64,000 nucleotides of DNA. It comes from Protonemura montana. Lineage: Eukaryota > Arthropoda > Insecta > Plecoptera > Nemouridae. Position 1 is the stretch's first letter, and every line of letters starts with the position of its first letter. Below the pieces are notes generated by a model that did no database searches, had not been told where the DNA came from, and was given only the letters and a program-made list of their open reading frames with translations. The position numbers and the translations under genes are program-made. Shown in pieces: positions 26,301-38,063 of the stretch. Location: positions 25,223,021 through 25,287,020 of the forward strand of contig OX387602.1 of the NCBI GenBank assembly GCA_947568835.1, written 5' to 3'.

Positions 26301-28154
26301 TTAATTCACATTTGACTGCAATTAAAACGTGATTAATTTCATGTTACGTCATCTGATTTCAATTAACGCTGCGTGCCTACACTTATTTTGTCCCCGAAGG
26401 CTCCAAAACAAGAGACCGTCCGCTGTGTAAATGTTGTCCATGTATTTACCTGTCTCGGTAATTACATACCTTCTATGCGGATGTGACTGGTAATAATTAT
26501 AAACGTTATACTTGTTTCTAATTAACGTCCGACCGATTTTTAAAACTCTCTCAATAACGAGTAGATGTTAGTATTTCTTGAATATGAATGTTTAGAATAC
26601 ACGGTCATGTTGGGAACCGATTTAGCAACAGAATTCAATCGCCATGGTAGCCCAATAACATGAAAATGAACTGTGATTAGGATTACCAAACTTCTATTCT
26701 GTGTTGATGACCGAAAATATTGTTCTGTTAGCTTTGACCTACGATTAACATGTGAGTTGCTTAAGTCGACTAACTGTCCTACTGCCTAGGTGCCCTATGT
26801 TGCCCTATGATGCCCTATGCCGCATTGTAACTAATGTACGAGATGCCGAGTGCGCGACGCGTCGCCTGTGCATCCGGTCCTACAGCAGTAACGAACAGAA
26901 ACAACTAATTTCCTGTAATTATCATGCAGCAAATTTACTCAAATTAAGTAACCCCCTTTGCACATGTACGTACCTATGTCTATACGTGCCACCGTGGCTA
27001 AGCAGACCGGCGGCAAATCAAATTAATACGACGAGAAAGTATAGTCCCGTGTATTTTGAGCCCTTATCACCGCCGTATAGGACAACGCTTATTCCATTTT
27101 CGGTTAATCGTTAATTAGACTGTTTAAGTGCATTTGTAGTTACTGTAACAAACCACCTGATTTCAGTTGACGATAAAAAAACTATATCATCATTATTGAC
27201 TCGTACCACGCGATTTCGTGGAACAGAGAGATATATACGTTGTATTTGTTGCTGCATATATCACGCTATATGTTGCGATGGGCGTGTAACCCAACGAAAT
27301 AATCTTCGCCTAAGTACAGGTAACTGACCCCTCCCAGCCAGTGGTAATTGTTAATTACATAATTGCTTTGTCGGCCACTTTATTGGGGGTACCAAACCGA
27401 CGCGAGAAACAATTTTATCAGATTATAGATTTGAGAGCGAGGAAGTGTAAAACGTGCGTCAATCTTTGGTAACGCGCCTCAAAAATTCCATACACGCCTC
27501 GCGACATTGTCTTTCAGTGTTGATAGTGATTGTATTTAATATTAGGTCTGGTTGTAAAATGCCCAAAAGTACGTGTGGAGAGAAATGAGTACACTAAGTA
27601 GGTTATGCGCCAATCGTCGAGTTATCGGTATCTCCCGACACTTAATTACAGGTACCGCCGTTCGGAATGCCGCGCTATAATCGCTCCGTGGCCTAACGCG
27701 AGGCCTCGGCTTGTTTTTGGGCTGCGGATGGCAACAGAATATTAATTCCCGTGGCTTTCCTCGCATTATAATCGTCCATGGACAGATACCTAATTGCTTT
27801 AATTGTAGCCAATAAACTATAATGAAAATGTTAATATTTGGAGCCTTTAATATCTGAAATCATCGCTGCAGCAGCTTACCTCGTGAAAACATCCGGGTAG
27901 TGCGTCCTGGCGAAAGCTTTCTCCAGTTCCTCTAGCTGGAAGCTGGTGAACGTGGTTCGATATCTTCTCTGTTTTCTCTTCGGCTGAAACTCGTCGAGTT
28001 CTCCCTCGCTGTTGTTGTCGGACGCGTTGCTGCTTCCGGCGGGGTCAGCGTGCTCCATCATCTTGGACGACTTGTCGGCGTCGACGAGCAGGGTGGAGGG
28101 TGGTGGCGACTCCATCGCGTCGTCGTCGGGTTTGCTTTCTTCGGAAATCCCCAT
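16725..28154 (-). CDS. al: Aristaless-type paired-class (Q50) homeobox transcription factor, three coding exons, 326 aa
   Basis: Joined coding exons 28154-27880, 25038-24993 and 17384-16725 (981 nt with stop) encode a 326-residue nuclear transcription factor. In insects, aristaless patterns distal appendages (leg tip, antennal arista). The protein begins MGISEE, as I recall insect Al doing. A short acidic stretch precedes a paired-class homeodomain at about residues 62-121, with glutamine at homeodomain position 50 (Q111) and asparagine at 51 (N112). Then come QEKVGPQ and HPYNPYL, and [15 protein letters not shown] at about residue 140. The middle is His-, Pro- and Ala-rich with [11 protein letters not shown], and an OAR motif ([19 protein letters not shown], about 299-318) lies near the C-terminus. 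Introns fall inside the homeodomain at codon 31 (phase 2) and at 46/47 (phase 0). No octapeptide is apparent. ARX is the vertebrate relative, but QEKVGPQ and the HPYNPYL block favour arthropod aristaless. There is no frameshift. Confidence 0.95.
17385..24992 (-). other. al: aristaless intron 2 (7.6 kb)
   Basis: This intron interrupts the homeodomain between positions 46 and 47, a common intron site in homeobox genes. Apart from the 13-bp minisatellite at 20,621-20,956 it holds only short unconvincing frames and a GC-rich patch at about 21,850-22,130. Homeodomain-type TAATTA cores are frequent, but the AT-rich background makes that weak evidence of enhancers. Confidence 0.85.
20621..20956. repeat. 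Perfect 13-bp minisatellite, 26 copies
   Basis: The unit TTTGGCGTGCCCC repeats head to tail with no substitution or indel. The motif GGCGTGC occurs 26 times, from 20,625 to 20,950, at an exact 13-base spacing. Because 13 is not a multiple of 3 and the unit lacks stops, long open frames appear in several frames on both strands (repeat peptides such as [13 protein letters not shown]). They are artefacts of the repeat, which lies in an aristaless intron. Confidence 0.97.
24993..25038 (-). CDS. al: aristaless coding exon 2 (46-nt micro-exon, homeodomain helix 2 region)
   Basis: Only 46 nt, too short for an ORF scan. The acceptor TTTTCAG precedes it and CAG|GTATGT follows. One base completes Arg92 and the rest encodes [15 protein letters not shown], homeodomain positions 32-46. 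The frame joins exons 1 and 3 exactly. Confidence 0.95.
25039..27879 (-). other. al: aristaless intron 1 (2.8 kb)
   Basis: A phase-2 intron inside the homeodomain (codon 31) with canonical GT-AG ends. No RNA gene or mobile element was recognised. A minor 10-bp triplication (GCCCTATG-type) sits near 26,790-26,820. Confidence 0.85.
27880..28154 (-). CDS. al: aristaless coding exon 1 (N-terminus and first half of homeodomain)
   Basis: Encodes residues 1-91 plus two bases of codon 92. It has an acidic, Ser-rich N-terminus, a basic PKRKQRR stretch, then homeodomain helix 1 up to THYPDVFTR. The donor is ACGAG|GTAAG. The start is taken at 28,154 because MGISEE matches the insect protein. A codon in the same frame just upstream (28,157) is GTG, not ATG. 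Confidence 0.92.
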
Positions 28155-28258
28155 CACGCTTGCATCCAGGGTGCAGTGCTGATCCGTGGACTCGACACCG
28201 TTGACGCCGCCGTTGATGCCGTTGATGCCTTTGATGCCGTTGACGCCGTTAGGATAAT
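28155..28258 (-). other. al: In-frame segment upstream of the aristaless start, with Asn-Gly-Val/Ile repeats
   Basis: A good acceptor (pyrimidine-rich, ending CCCGTTCCAG) places an exon start at 28,258. From there to the ATG at 28,154 the frame is open and would encode nine-base-periodic Asn-Gly-Val/Ile repeats, then ESTDQHC. It has no ATG of its own, so it is either the end of the 5' UTR or part of a longer N-terminus begun in an upstream exon that I could not find. Confidence 0.5.
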
Positions 28259-28399
28259 CTGGAACGGGTGAAGGATAATTGTCACGCTTTGAACAGGATT
28301 GACTGCACTGCGGGTTACATATACGCAGGGAGTACGAGACAATAATATGTCTGAGAGCCAGATTTTGTTGACTGATACCTGACTGGATTCATCAACCGT

Positions 28400-31300
28400 G
28401 GCACACATACAAATTGGATTTCTGTGTCCGCCCTTATCAGACTATTTAACGCTAGCGCGCAAAAATCAACTTAAGTTTCTAGTATTTTTCTGATTAGACT
28501 TTCAGCTCCTCGCATTTTTTTAACAGGGCCAGTAACAAAAAAAAAAAAACACTTTAAATAAGTGCACCAGCTTTCATAAAAAAACAATGAAAGGCTTTTA
28601 GCCAACACGGAAAGATTTTGATATTGGTCGATGCCTCTATGCATGGCAATCATCTATATTCGTGTCAAAAGAAGAGACGGGAGTCACGACACCAGACAGG
28701 GTTAATGGAAGGAAGACTTATCGGACACGCGCTCGAAGCTCTCTGCCCAACAAATCAACACCAGCCCGCCGTAATTCAAATTTGCAAATTACCTTTTAAC
28801 ATCCATATGTAAATAAAGATTACAACTTCATTTTAAGCCCATTACGAAGACCACTAAAGCCTACACTCTATTCAATCAATTTGACCAATTTGGCTGATTT
28901 CTGCAGGCAAATTTTTAGCATACGCTCAAATCAGGAATTACCATTTGAAACGCTGCAGCCATCCTTGTTGCGCGAGGCTCGCATGCATTTTTAGCCATCG
29001 CATGCACGACTCTCCAATAGTTCATTAATTCGGAAAACGGTTTAAAATAATGCATCAATTGCCTGTGCAATGACTGTATTTTCTTTTTTTTTTTGGTTGG
29101 AAATAAACTGAGTTCTAGAGCGGAACAGGAAACACTAATTTCCTGTCCGTTGATTGGCGCCCGAAGAAAAACAGAACATTTTGATGTGCGGTGCACGGTG
29201 GGGCGGGGGTGCGGGGCAGCCTGATCGACCAGTTAATTGCGATGGTAGGGGTGGGGGTGAGTGGCAGGATCACGCCAGCCTGGCACCTACGCACTTACGC
29301 GTGTTGGGGCCAAGGATTAGTTGAGTCCACCCGGCTAGTCCATGCTTAACTCGACGACGACTTCAGTATATAGTTAAAATGCGGTTAAACATTGCCTAAC
29401 GTGATTATAGTTTCAATAAAACCGAGCCACTGACAAATTGGTGCTGGCAAACAACTCCGTTAATAACATGTCACATTTCAGAAACCAATCCCACCATCAC
29501 AGTCGTAAGTTGGTCTCCAAATAACCCGTAATAAAATCGGAACCAACCGTCAATGTGTGAAAATGTTGCCGAGAAGTTAATTAAAATAAGTTTCTATTAA
29601 AAAGTGAAAAAAAAGTTTTCAATTTTACAATTTCCTAACATTTCACCTACAGAAAAAAACGTGCAAATAAATCGTCTCTTTCACACTAACAAGCCGAATA
29701 AAAGTAATCATTACTTAGTTGATCTTGATGACTTTATAGCGATTATACGCCGGCTCATTTAAGCCGGAGCGCCGAACAAGAATAAATGTCGTCGTGTATG
29801 TAGCCGGCCGTAAATCTCTTTCTCTCTGGCTGGTCCCGAGACCGGCTGGAGCAGGCCGGCGACTCAGCGTCGCTGTCCGGTGACATATCAGAGGTAAACC
29901 ACTTAACAAGCAGGCTGGGCCGCGAGATAAGAGGCAGACACCGCGGAGTCGTCGGCTACTGAAGATGTCGTCGCCAGCGAAGAATTAGTGACAACAACGG
30001 GCTTTGACAATGACAACACTTCCGCTTACTTTTATGTCACCCAGTCCTGGCAATCGCACCCATTCCTGCAGTTTCCGATACATTTTGTGGCAAGGACAAG
30101 GTTAAAACACAGCTTAAGAGCATAGTTAACTCTTTATGATGTCCTGTCTTAAATTATGTTGGTTATAATGTCTTGAAATTTTAATTTTACGATGTCGTGA
30201 TTGATGATACGTTTTCTGACCCTTCATTTCAGTTTACTAATACGATTCGAATTAACGGCGAGAGCTTTTTAAGTATACATGATTTGGTCGCAGATTTTGG
30301 AATCATTCTGCACAGAATTGCAAAGAATCTGTTCGCCGGTCCACGTAATGAAGCCATGTTGTACTGCATTCTTTCGCAGAAATAATTATCTTGTAAAAAC
30401 GGTCTATAATTGATGAGAATGTCAAACATTTCTGCTGATGTTTTATATCAAGCAATATGACGACAAAGACGGTAGGTAGGTAGGTAGGTAGGTAGAGCAT
30501 TAAGCAAGCAGTTAATAGAGATGCATAGGAAGGTAGTTACTCAGTTAAGCAATGCGTCTAGTGAATATGCGTACAAAAACCATCCTTTGACGACGTTCAC
30601 AGGTAGTTGCACATTATTTCTAATTAATTAGATAAACAATTTAACTCTACAATTATAATCGTATTAAGATGATGTAAAAGAGATATAAGAAATTTAGTGA
30701 TAATTGCCGTGGAAGGTTGATTACTGAACTGAAGAGCGTCAGGTTTGTCGTCAGGGGTAAAATAACACGAAGGAAAGATTCGAAAAATTGTATATCTGCA
30801 ATGTTGAAACAATACGACCCTATTTGAAACTGTTTAAAAATGACAAATCTGGATTCCCAAACTAATTGTAGCAAAATCGCACGAGCAATTACTCTGGTTA
30901 TATGACGCAATCGTCTGCTGTTTCGAAGGCCCTTTAAGCAGTGACAGTTCACAAAGAGCAAGAAAACAAGTTTAGGAACAAAACCAACTTCTTTACGATC
31001 CTGAGAAGTGAGAAGGTAAGCAAGAGTATCGTCTGTGCACGTTCAAGAGAGAGAACGACTCATAATTAATATGAGTTGACTGGAAACATGGATTCTACAT
31101 TACTAACAAAAGCTCGAACTTGACTTTTAATACATTACTATCATCAAAGTGGTCCCGTGATAAGGGAATTAACCACTCGTGACACGGTACCCCCCTTAGC
31201 GGTCGATTAGTGCTAGATCGGAGGTGCGTCGCTAGCAGCATCGCAGCCACAGATTTAGCGGCTAGCGATGCCGAGGTCTTCGGGCCCCGCTCGCCCCAGG

Positions 31301-34300
31301 AGAGTTCGACGCACGGAGAATCGCCGTAATTCAACGAATAATACTTAGTAATCGCAAGCCAGCAAAGGTGAAAAGTGGTCGTGTTAAGAAATCAGCTGTC
31401 GGGAAGGGATATGACACATTTTTAGTGACTTATCATGAATTGGACCACACACCTTCATTGATTTTAGGCGCTGAAATGTTCTCTGAAATACCACTACATA
31501 ATTGGGCTTCTCTTGATCTTAGATCCTCGTAAGATCACTCTCGGCCCATGAAATTGTAAAGATGCACGCAATAAAATGTGTTAGCGCAGGCCGTCTTATT
31601 TTTTCTTTGTCGTCACATAATAAAACAGTAACATATAAACTTGACCTCTATATAGAAAATTCTCGAGGCGTTTATCACGCCATTTGCTATTACCTGTGTG
31701 TTGATGTATAATGCGTAGGATTTTCAAGCGGTTAATGAATTAGCTCCCGATAGAATGGTATAGTTGAACAAGTAAACACAAATTTACAATAGAGAACCAT
31801 AACTCATAAGTTGATTATGATTACATTTTGTGATGCGTCAAGTTGTTGTGATTATACTTTTACATAATAAAGGGACTTTCACCGCACAATCTTGATAATT
31901 AAACTCATTACAAGTAATTAACCGTGCACCTGACTGGAAATAATGAGTAAGCAAATTGTGAATGCATAATTATTTGATTAGATTTTTTTTCATAAAAGAT
32001 GTTAGTGTTTTTTTCGAAAAGGTATGTGTTCTGACAAAGGGGAAGAGTGATTCCAAATTACTACCAGAAGTGTTGAATGAAAATAAGAAGGAATAATTGT
32101 TAAAGAATTCAAGAGCAATCTCGAATATATCTTGGACAAAATCTTTGTTAGACATAATAAATAAATAAAGGCAAATTATAATTCACAAAGGTGTCCATAG
32201 CATAAATAATATGCACGGATTGTTTGTCTTAGGTTCTGTCTAGGAAAGCAGTTTTTATGTCAGAGAATCACCTCTGAAATGTTCTGCCAACCCATCAAGG
32301 AAATGTCCATTAAAAACACATTACAAGTCGACAGAAGTATTATTGTAGGTACCCAGTATAACCTATGCAATACACGGTGTGCCGCAGGTGATCCTTATCT
32401 GCTTAAATTAGGTCTGCCACCTTTGCTGGCCAGCCAACTGAACACAGCACTAAACTAAATTATAAACCCGTAAAAACTGAATAAAATGTATAATTTCAGA
32501 GATTAAATTTTAGGAAACACAATTATATGTGTTTTTTCTAATGTCTTTGGAAGATATCGCGAGATAAAAAGATGCGATTGCTGGTCGGCTAAACTTTCTA
32601 GCCATAAAACCGTAAGGTGGACGCATGGTAGCCGCAATATCGCCCATATGACTCCAACATAAAGTACAACAAATTGGCAGCTGTTAGCTTTACAAATGTT
32701 TGTTTCAGTCCATGTACGCTCCGGTACTTTTAGGTCGACTCATCGGAAGGGGAATGAAAAAAATTCACATTATTACCGTACAACTGACAAATTACTCCCT
32801 TAGGGGCAATGTTACTTCCATAGGTTTGAATTAAGTTAACTGATTTCCTTGTTATTATAATTTCTTCAAGATTTATTGAAAACGGAAAAACCTTTGTTCA
32901 AACATTGTATAGAAAGACGATGGCAATCAATGTGGAGACTCATAATTATATTCATAACATCGGTGTTAATTAATGAAAAGCTTACAGAAATTAATTGTGA
33001 AGCAAAATGTTTTCTCGAGAGGGCGTGTTAATTAATGATGAGGCCAAGCTTGACTAAATAGCGTTCCATCAAGCCTGGGCAGCAGACAAAGCAGTGAGCA
33101 CAATGACTAAACAGGCAGCGGGCAGGACAACATGGGCCGGGCAGCCCGATATCAGTCTATTGATATCGTGCTCTGAACGCACTCTGAGCTAATTAACGCG
33201 TGAACTGACAGCTAGTTTTTGTTTTTTAACAATCTGTTGATGGATTGGTAATATATGTGCGGATGGAGCAGTATCAACATCTGGGATCAACTGTAGTTAA
33301 GTTGGCTATCTGTCGTTCCCCATGCAAAGAATGATTGGCAAACGTGATGCAGTGAAAAGACTGGACGTAATTATTCTGGACTCTTGGCATCATAAGATAA
33401 AATCTTTATTAATGCCAAACACGTGGAAAAAATGTTTCCAGCAAAGGTGACACACAATATTGATAAATTTACCTGCGTGTAACTACACGGATGGCATCAC
33501 TTGCTGCAATTGTACTATGTTCGTAATAACGTGTTAGTTTTATGTGTGCCATAGTCCTTATATGGATATGGCTTAAAATTATTGGCGGGCGAAACTCAGT
33601 GCGTATGGTAACATTAATTCAAATAGAAACGTTATTGATTAATCTTTTTGTATATATTATTTTTAATATAACTTTGCAGCTGTGGCAATTAGACATTTCT
33701 TGACTATGCTTATATATAAGAAGTGGGTTAATTATAAAGCCCGGTCATGTTCCACAGATACACCACGGACTCAGCACATGTCTTTCGCGCACACATTTTG
33801 GGACAGCTCTTACAATTTGAGCCACAACGATTCCAGGTTTCACACATGACAACTTTGTCTCCTACATCCTCCAACGCGAAACCAAATCTTCGGAGAGGAC
33901 TTTTCAAAAACTGTTGTGCAGCAATTTGAGGGTATAAACGCATGCACAATTTCGTGCTACAGCGTCAAATTCCTGGCGTTAATTTTCTGTAAACGAATAC
34001 AGGATCTGTAATTGAAGTTGGAAGGTAAAATTACAGTAATTTGCTCAACGGCTGCCTTAGTAATCATTATTAATGGAAAATAATCGCAATTTTTATCAAA
34101 ACATTGTAAGATGAACGTGTTTGAGGAGTTGAGCGAGCTATCAAGCATCTTGATGGAAAATCGAGCCACATGTAGGTACCAAGTATATATTTTGTTTATA
34201 ATATTAAAAAATTACATCCTTACAACGCGCGATCTTACCGACAGCTTGCCACTAAAAACTAAATTCATCTCTCGAATTGATTTAGCTCGAAAACACTTAA

Positions 34301-37300
34301 AATAATAACATAGGTATTGCCGGACTGCCATGCAACGCAATACTATGTAATTATAAAGTGTGTTCAGGAGAGCTGATATATCGGACGAGACGGGCAAGAG
34401 GAAGATGCCCAACAGAGGTGGTTAGCCGCTATCAAGGTGTGAAGGTAACCAATGATTAGTTCACCGAATGCTGAGGAGCTAGATCATCGTTTAGATTTCC
34501 GATTTCAACACCATTTTTCTGGAGATAACAATCGATCGAATGTCGTGTCACGAGTGAAGATCAAAACAAACTGCGCCAACGTGGTCGTCGCTTAGAAATG
34601 CATCATGAAGCTCGCAAGCTGGGGCAAAGATTAACTTTAAGGTATAATAGGGAGTAATTATTTTAATTAGCTTCACACCATGGTATCCAAGGATGAAGTA
34701 TAATGAATTGTACTGATGAAGAGAATGCTGGTAACAGCGTGAAACGTGCATGGGCAGGATGGGTAGGTATAACTACACCATACCTTGATGACGGTAGACA
34801 TTTTAATTACATGTTACTTGTTTTTAACTGAAGTGAAATGCTAACCAGCAGTTGCAAAAAATTATAAATAGTCAAATTTGCAGTTTGACAATGATGTTGT
34901 CTTTATTCTTGTATGGAGAACAAACAAGCATGAGCCCCTATGAGGATTCTCGTAGTCTTGGCTATTTATTTTGCATCAGGAGAATGACACCACTATGTCT
35001 TCAATGCCCACCAGCACCTGCGTCTTACTCTTACATCAAGGCGGGAAACTAAATACCCTGTCTATTGTAGTGCATACACTTAAAACCATCGTTTTAATTC
35101 AATTAAAATTCTTCAGAATTTAATTTACTTTCAAGCAAAGTGGGTGTCCTGAACATTTCATATATATACAGACTTGCACTTGAAATTATCATATCCAAGG
35201 CCAGTCAAAATTGTCCAAGAATATTATTAAATCAACTACTCGCGAGATTAATGGTACTTTTACATAAAAGTAAAACGGGCTCCTTAATTGTTTATCAGAA
35301 TAAGATAAAACGTATTTGCATATTTTAATTATAACCATAATTAGATTATAAACGCAGTAGCTTGTACATGTTTCTTAATTTCCTTTGCCAGGTCAATTAT
35401 GGAGATCACGTGTATTGGTAGAATTAGGTGTATATTTAAGTGGTACTTTGATATACGCTAGATGAATTAATAACAGCCCAATTTATGATTTTCGATTAAC
35501 ATACGCGTTATTTCATGATACACAGCGTGGAAGCAGTGTTATTATCCTCTACCTGGACGGAATGGATTGGCTGTCTAGTTTCATCAGCCGAGATACCGTT
35601 GATAAAATCAAGGGTTCATAAAAATTAAATTAAAAACGAACCCCTTTATGACACACCGCGCTCTGTGCACTAGAAACACGTAACATCCTTCCAAAACATC
35701 GTTTGAACAAACATATGGGAAACACCGCCAGCACATGCCCGATTTAGAGCCTATGACATCGCCTCCATTCTCGCTGAAAGTCACGTCCAGCATAGCTAAT
35801 TCAGGATAATAGTCCTCACAATATTACAGTACCTATACGTATCGACCGATCAAGTAGGTAGCAAATAATTACAAATCTGTAATTAAGATCGCCATCAAGC
35901 GATTGAGTTGATTAGTCGATAGCTGAACGAAGATAATGATACTGGTTTCATGCATGCGAAACATTTCAGACTGAATTACAGACGTGATAGAAACAAAATA
36001 TTGATTGATCGTATGTATGGTTCGTGTATTGTTCAAGGTATAGCTGGTCATAAAATGCGTTTGCTTGCTGTTTAGGTAGCCGCGTTAAAGTGGCATATAG
36101 TGCGATTTAGATGTTATATTTTAGTTTTGTACAATCACTATAATACGGTATGTCTTAAAGACGTTAATTAAAAAAATGAGCAATGTGCTTGCAGAGATTA
36201 TATAGCCAAGGACCATGAAGACAATTTAATTTCGCTTCATATAAATCAGATGCTATGTGATATATAAGGTGTGTATCATAACGTAGTGCGCTAGATGTGT
36301 AATTTAATAATGTCTATTATAAGGTATAAGACAGGTGTTGATAACAAACAACTCGGTGAGATTATGTCTTTGAATGTTTTCAGCCAGTTGGCTTAGGGCT
36401 ACGCGAAGTAGGCATATAATTGACTTCTGGCCCCCCGTAGTAAGATGTTCTAGTGATGATATTCATAAATCAACTTGGAGCACATGTGGAAGATCCATGA
36501 AGAAATCAAGTCTACCCGAAGCGCGATCAGCGTAAAGTTTGGATAAAGCCGGACCGTTTGATCATGGTAACAGTTAATTTTTTATAAAGGTAGTACGATA
36601 ACAGGTACCTAGTCAACCTAACAAAACGTATCAACCATGATATCGATTGCTTGCTTGTGTACAGTAAATAATTACTTTTAATTATTAGGAGTTACATTTG
36701 AATGCAGGCTGTTTGATTCGCGATTATTATAATTCGCGGAGATAGCAAGTTATTATTGCACCTGCATGATCATTTTCATAGTCGTGGCACAATGCTTTTT
36801 TTTTTTGTTTAATGTCGTGTTGGAAAAGTGTTGTATATTATTTAATTAAGTCATAATAATACCTGCGGGTCTTGAGGACGGGGAACACAAAGAATTCAAC
36901 GGAAATTTAGCAACAAAGTAATAGCCTTCATGATTGTAATAAAATTACATAAACATGCACAAGATATTTAGCTTTAATAGTGAACCTTTATAGATCGGTA
37001 AACTCAAGGTTAAACTCAATGTACGATAATATTAACCCCTCTTCGGGTCACATATTGGCAAGCCAGGTTTGCCGTTTGGTAATAAAAAATATATAAAAAC
37101 CGATTGACCTTTTATATAGTATAGCTTTATTGAGGCTAATGTTTGGAGTTCGAGCACAAGCAATTGCTCTTGAGTAATGCCAGTTAGCCACCCTTAAGAC
37201 TATGAAAGTGTTGTATTACCTCCATTTGACCAATAATCACTTCCACAAGAAACTACTTGCTGTTATTTACCCCATCTTCAATGCCTTCAATTCCAAGCGT

Positions 37301-37688
37301 TTATGAGGTGCCATAAAATGTATATACGTTCTTGCGCTTTTTGAATAAAAACAACTTCATAAACCGCCATAGACCTGAGTTAAAAATGTTAGGTTTTTAT
37401 TCATGACTGAAGGTTAAAAAAAAAAAAAATCCTTGCATATTTCCCTAGCAAAAAGTTTGCCACGAAAGGCCCTTTTTAAAAAATGTGTAATAATCTACGT
37501 GCCCGTTTTATTAGGAGATATCCGTCGAGAAATCATTACCTAATTTACACAAGACAGCAACGTATTTAAAAAAAAACTCCCACCCCTAATTAATCTAAGA
37601 GAGCGATCACGACTGCTCAAGACGAATGGTCAGATCAAATCGAATGATAAATGCGTCTAATCAGCCAACGTCGGCGTGACTTCATAGG
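28400..37688. other. Gene-poor region upstream of aristaless
   Basis: No recognisable gene. It contains a G-rich block (29,197-29,260), a CpG-rich patch at 29,740-29,960, another at 31,180-31,330, a GGTA microsatellite and a cysteine-rich 73-codon frame at 33,728-33,949. Its position makes it the likely home of the aristaless promoter, upstream 5' exon and distal enhancers, but none can be pinned down from sequence alone. Confidence 0.5.
30471..30495. repeat. (GGTA)6 microsatellite
   Basis: Six uninterrupted GGTA units. Confidence 0.95.
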
Positions 37689-37696
37689 TATAAAAG
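37689..37696 (+). promoter_or_regulatory. TATA box of a candidate plus-strand promoter
   Basis: A consensus TATAAAAG is followed by about 280 bases of GC-rich, stop-containing sequence that looks like a 5' leader (about 37,720-37,979), and then by an ATG in good context at 37,980. I found no downstream exon that clearly belongs to it. The gene may have distant exons or may be a non-coding RNA. Confidence 0.4.
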
Positions 37697-37979
37697 CTTA
37701 CCGCCGAGATTTCCACGAGGTAAAGCAGCTGAGAGCGACGGCCAGCAAGGTTCAGCGTTCGTAGCCACAGACACCCGCCTGTCAGCGATCTAACTCACAC
37801 CACTAATCTAACACCACTGCCGTCCTTTACAGAGCTGCCTGTCGTCCCCCCCACCTAGCCGGCTGCTTCCCAACGCCATAGCCAACGGCGCGCCAATCCC
37901 GTAGCCGCATAGTCTTTTATCGAGCCACTGCTGACCAATCAAAGAACAGACGCCGCTTACATAGACCGCCTTTATCAAA

Positions 37980-38063
37980 ATGACGGATCCCGATCAGTGT
38001 GTTAATATTTTGTTAAGTTTATTAGTTTTTAATTTATATGTCTCGAGGCGTTTCAGGTGGTGA
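37980..38063 (+). CDS. Possible short first coding exon or micropeptide, 27 codons
   Basis: Starts in a favourable context (TCAAAATGA) after the TATA-linked leader. It encodes a hydrophobic stretch (VNILLSLLVFNLYV) that could be a signal anchor. It either stops at 38,061-38,063 or is spliced at the CAG|GTGG site at about 38,056. No homology is recognised, so this is speculative. Confidence 0.2.
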   Translation: MTDPDQCVNILLSLLVFNLYVSRRFRW

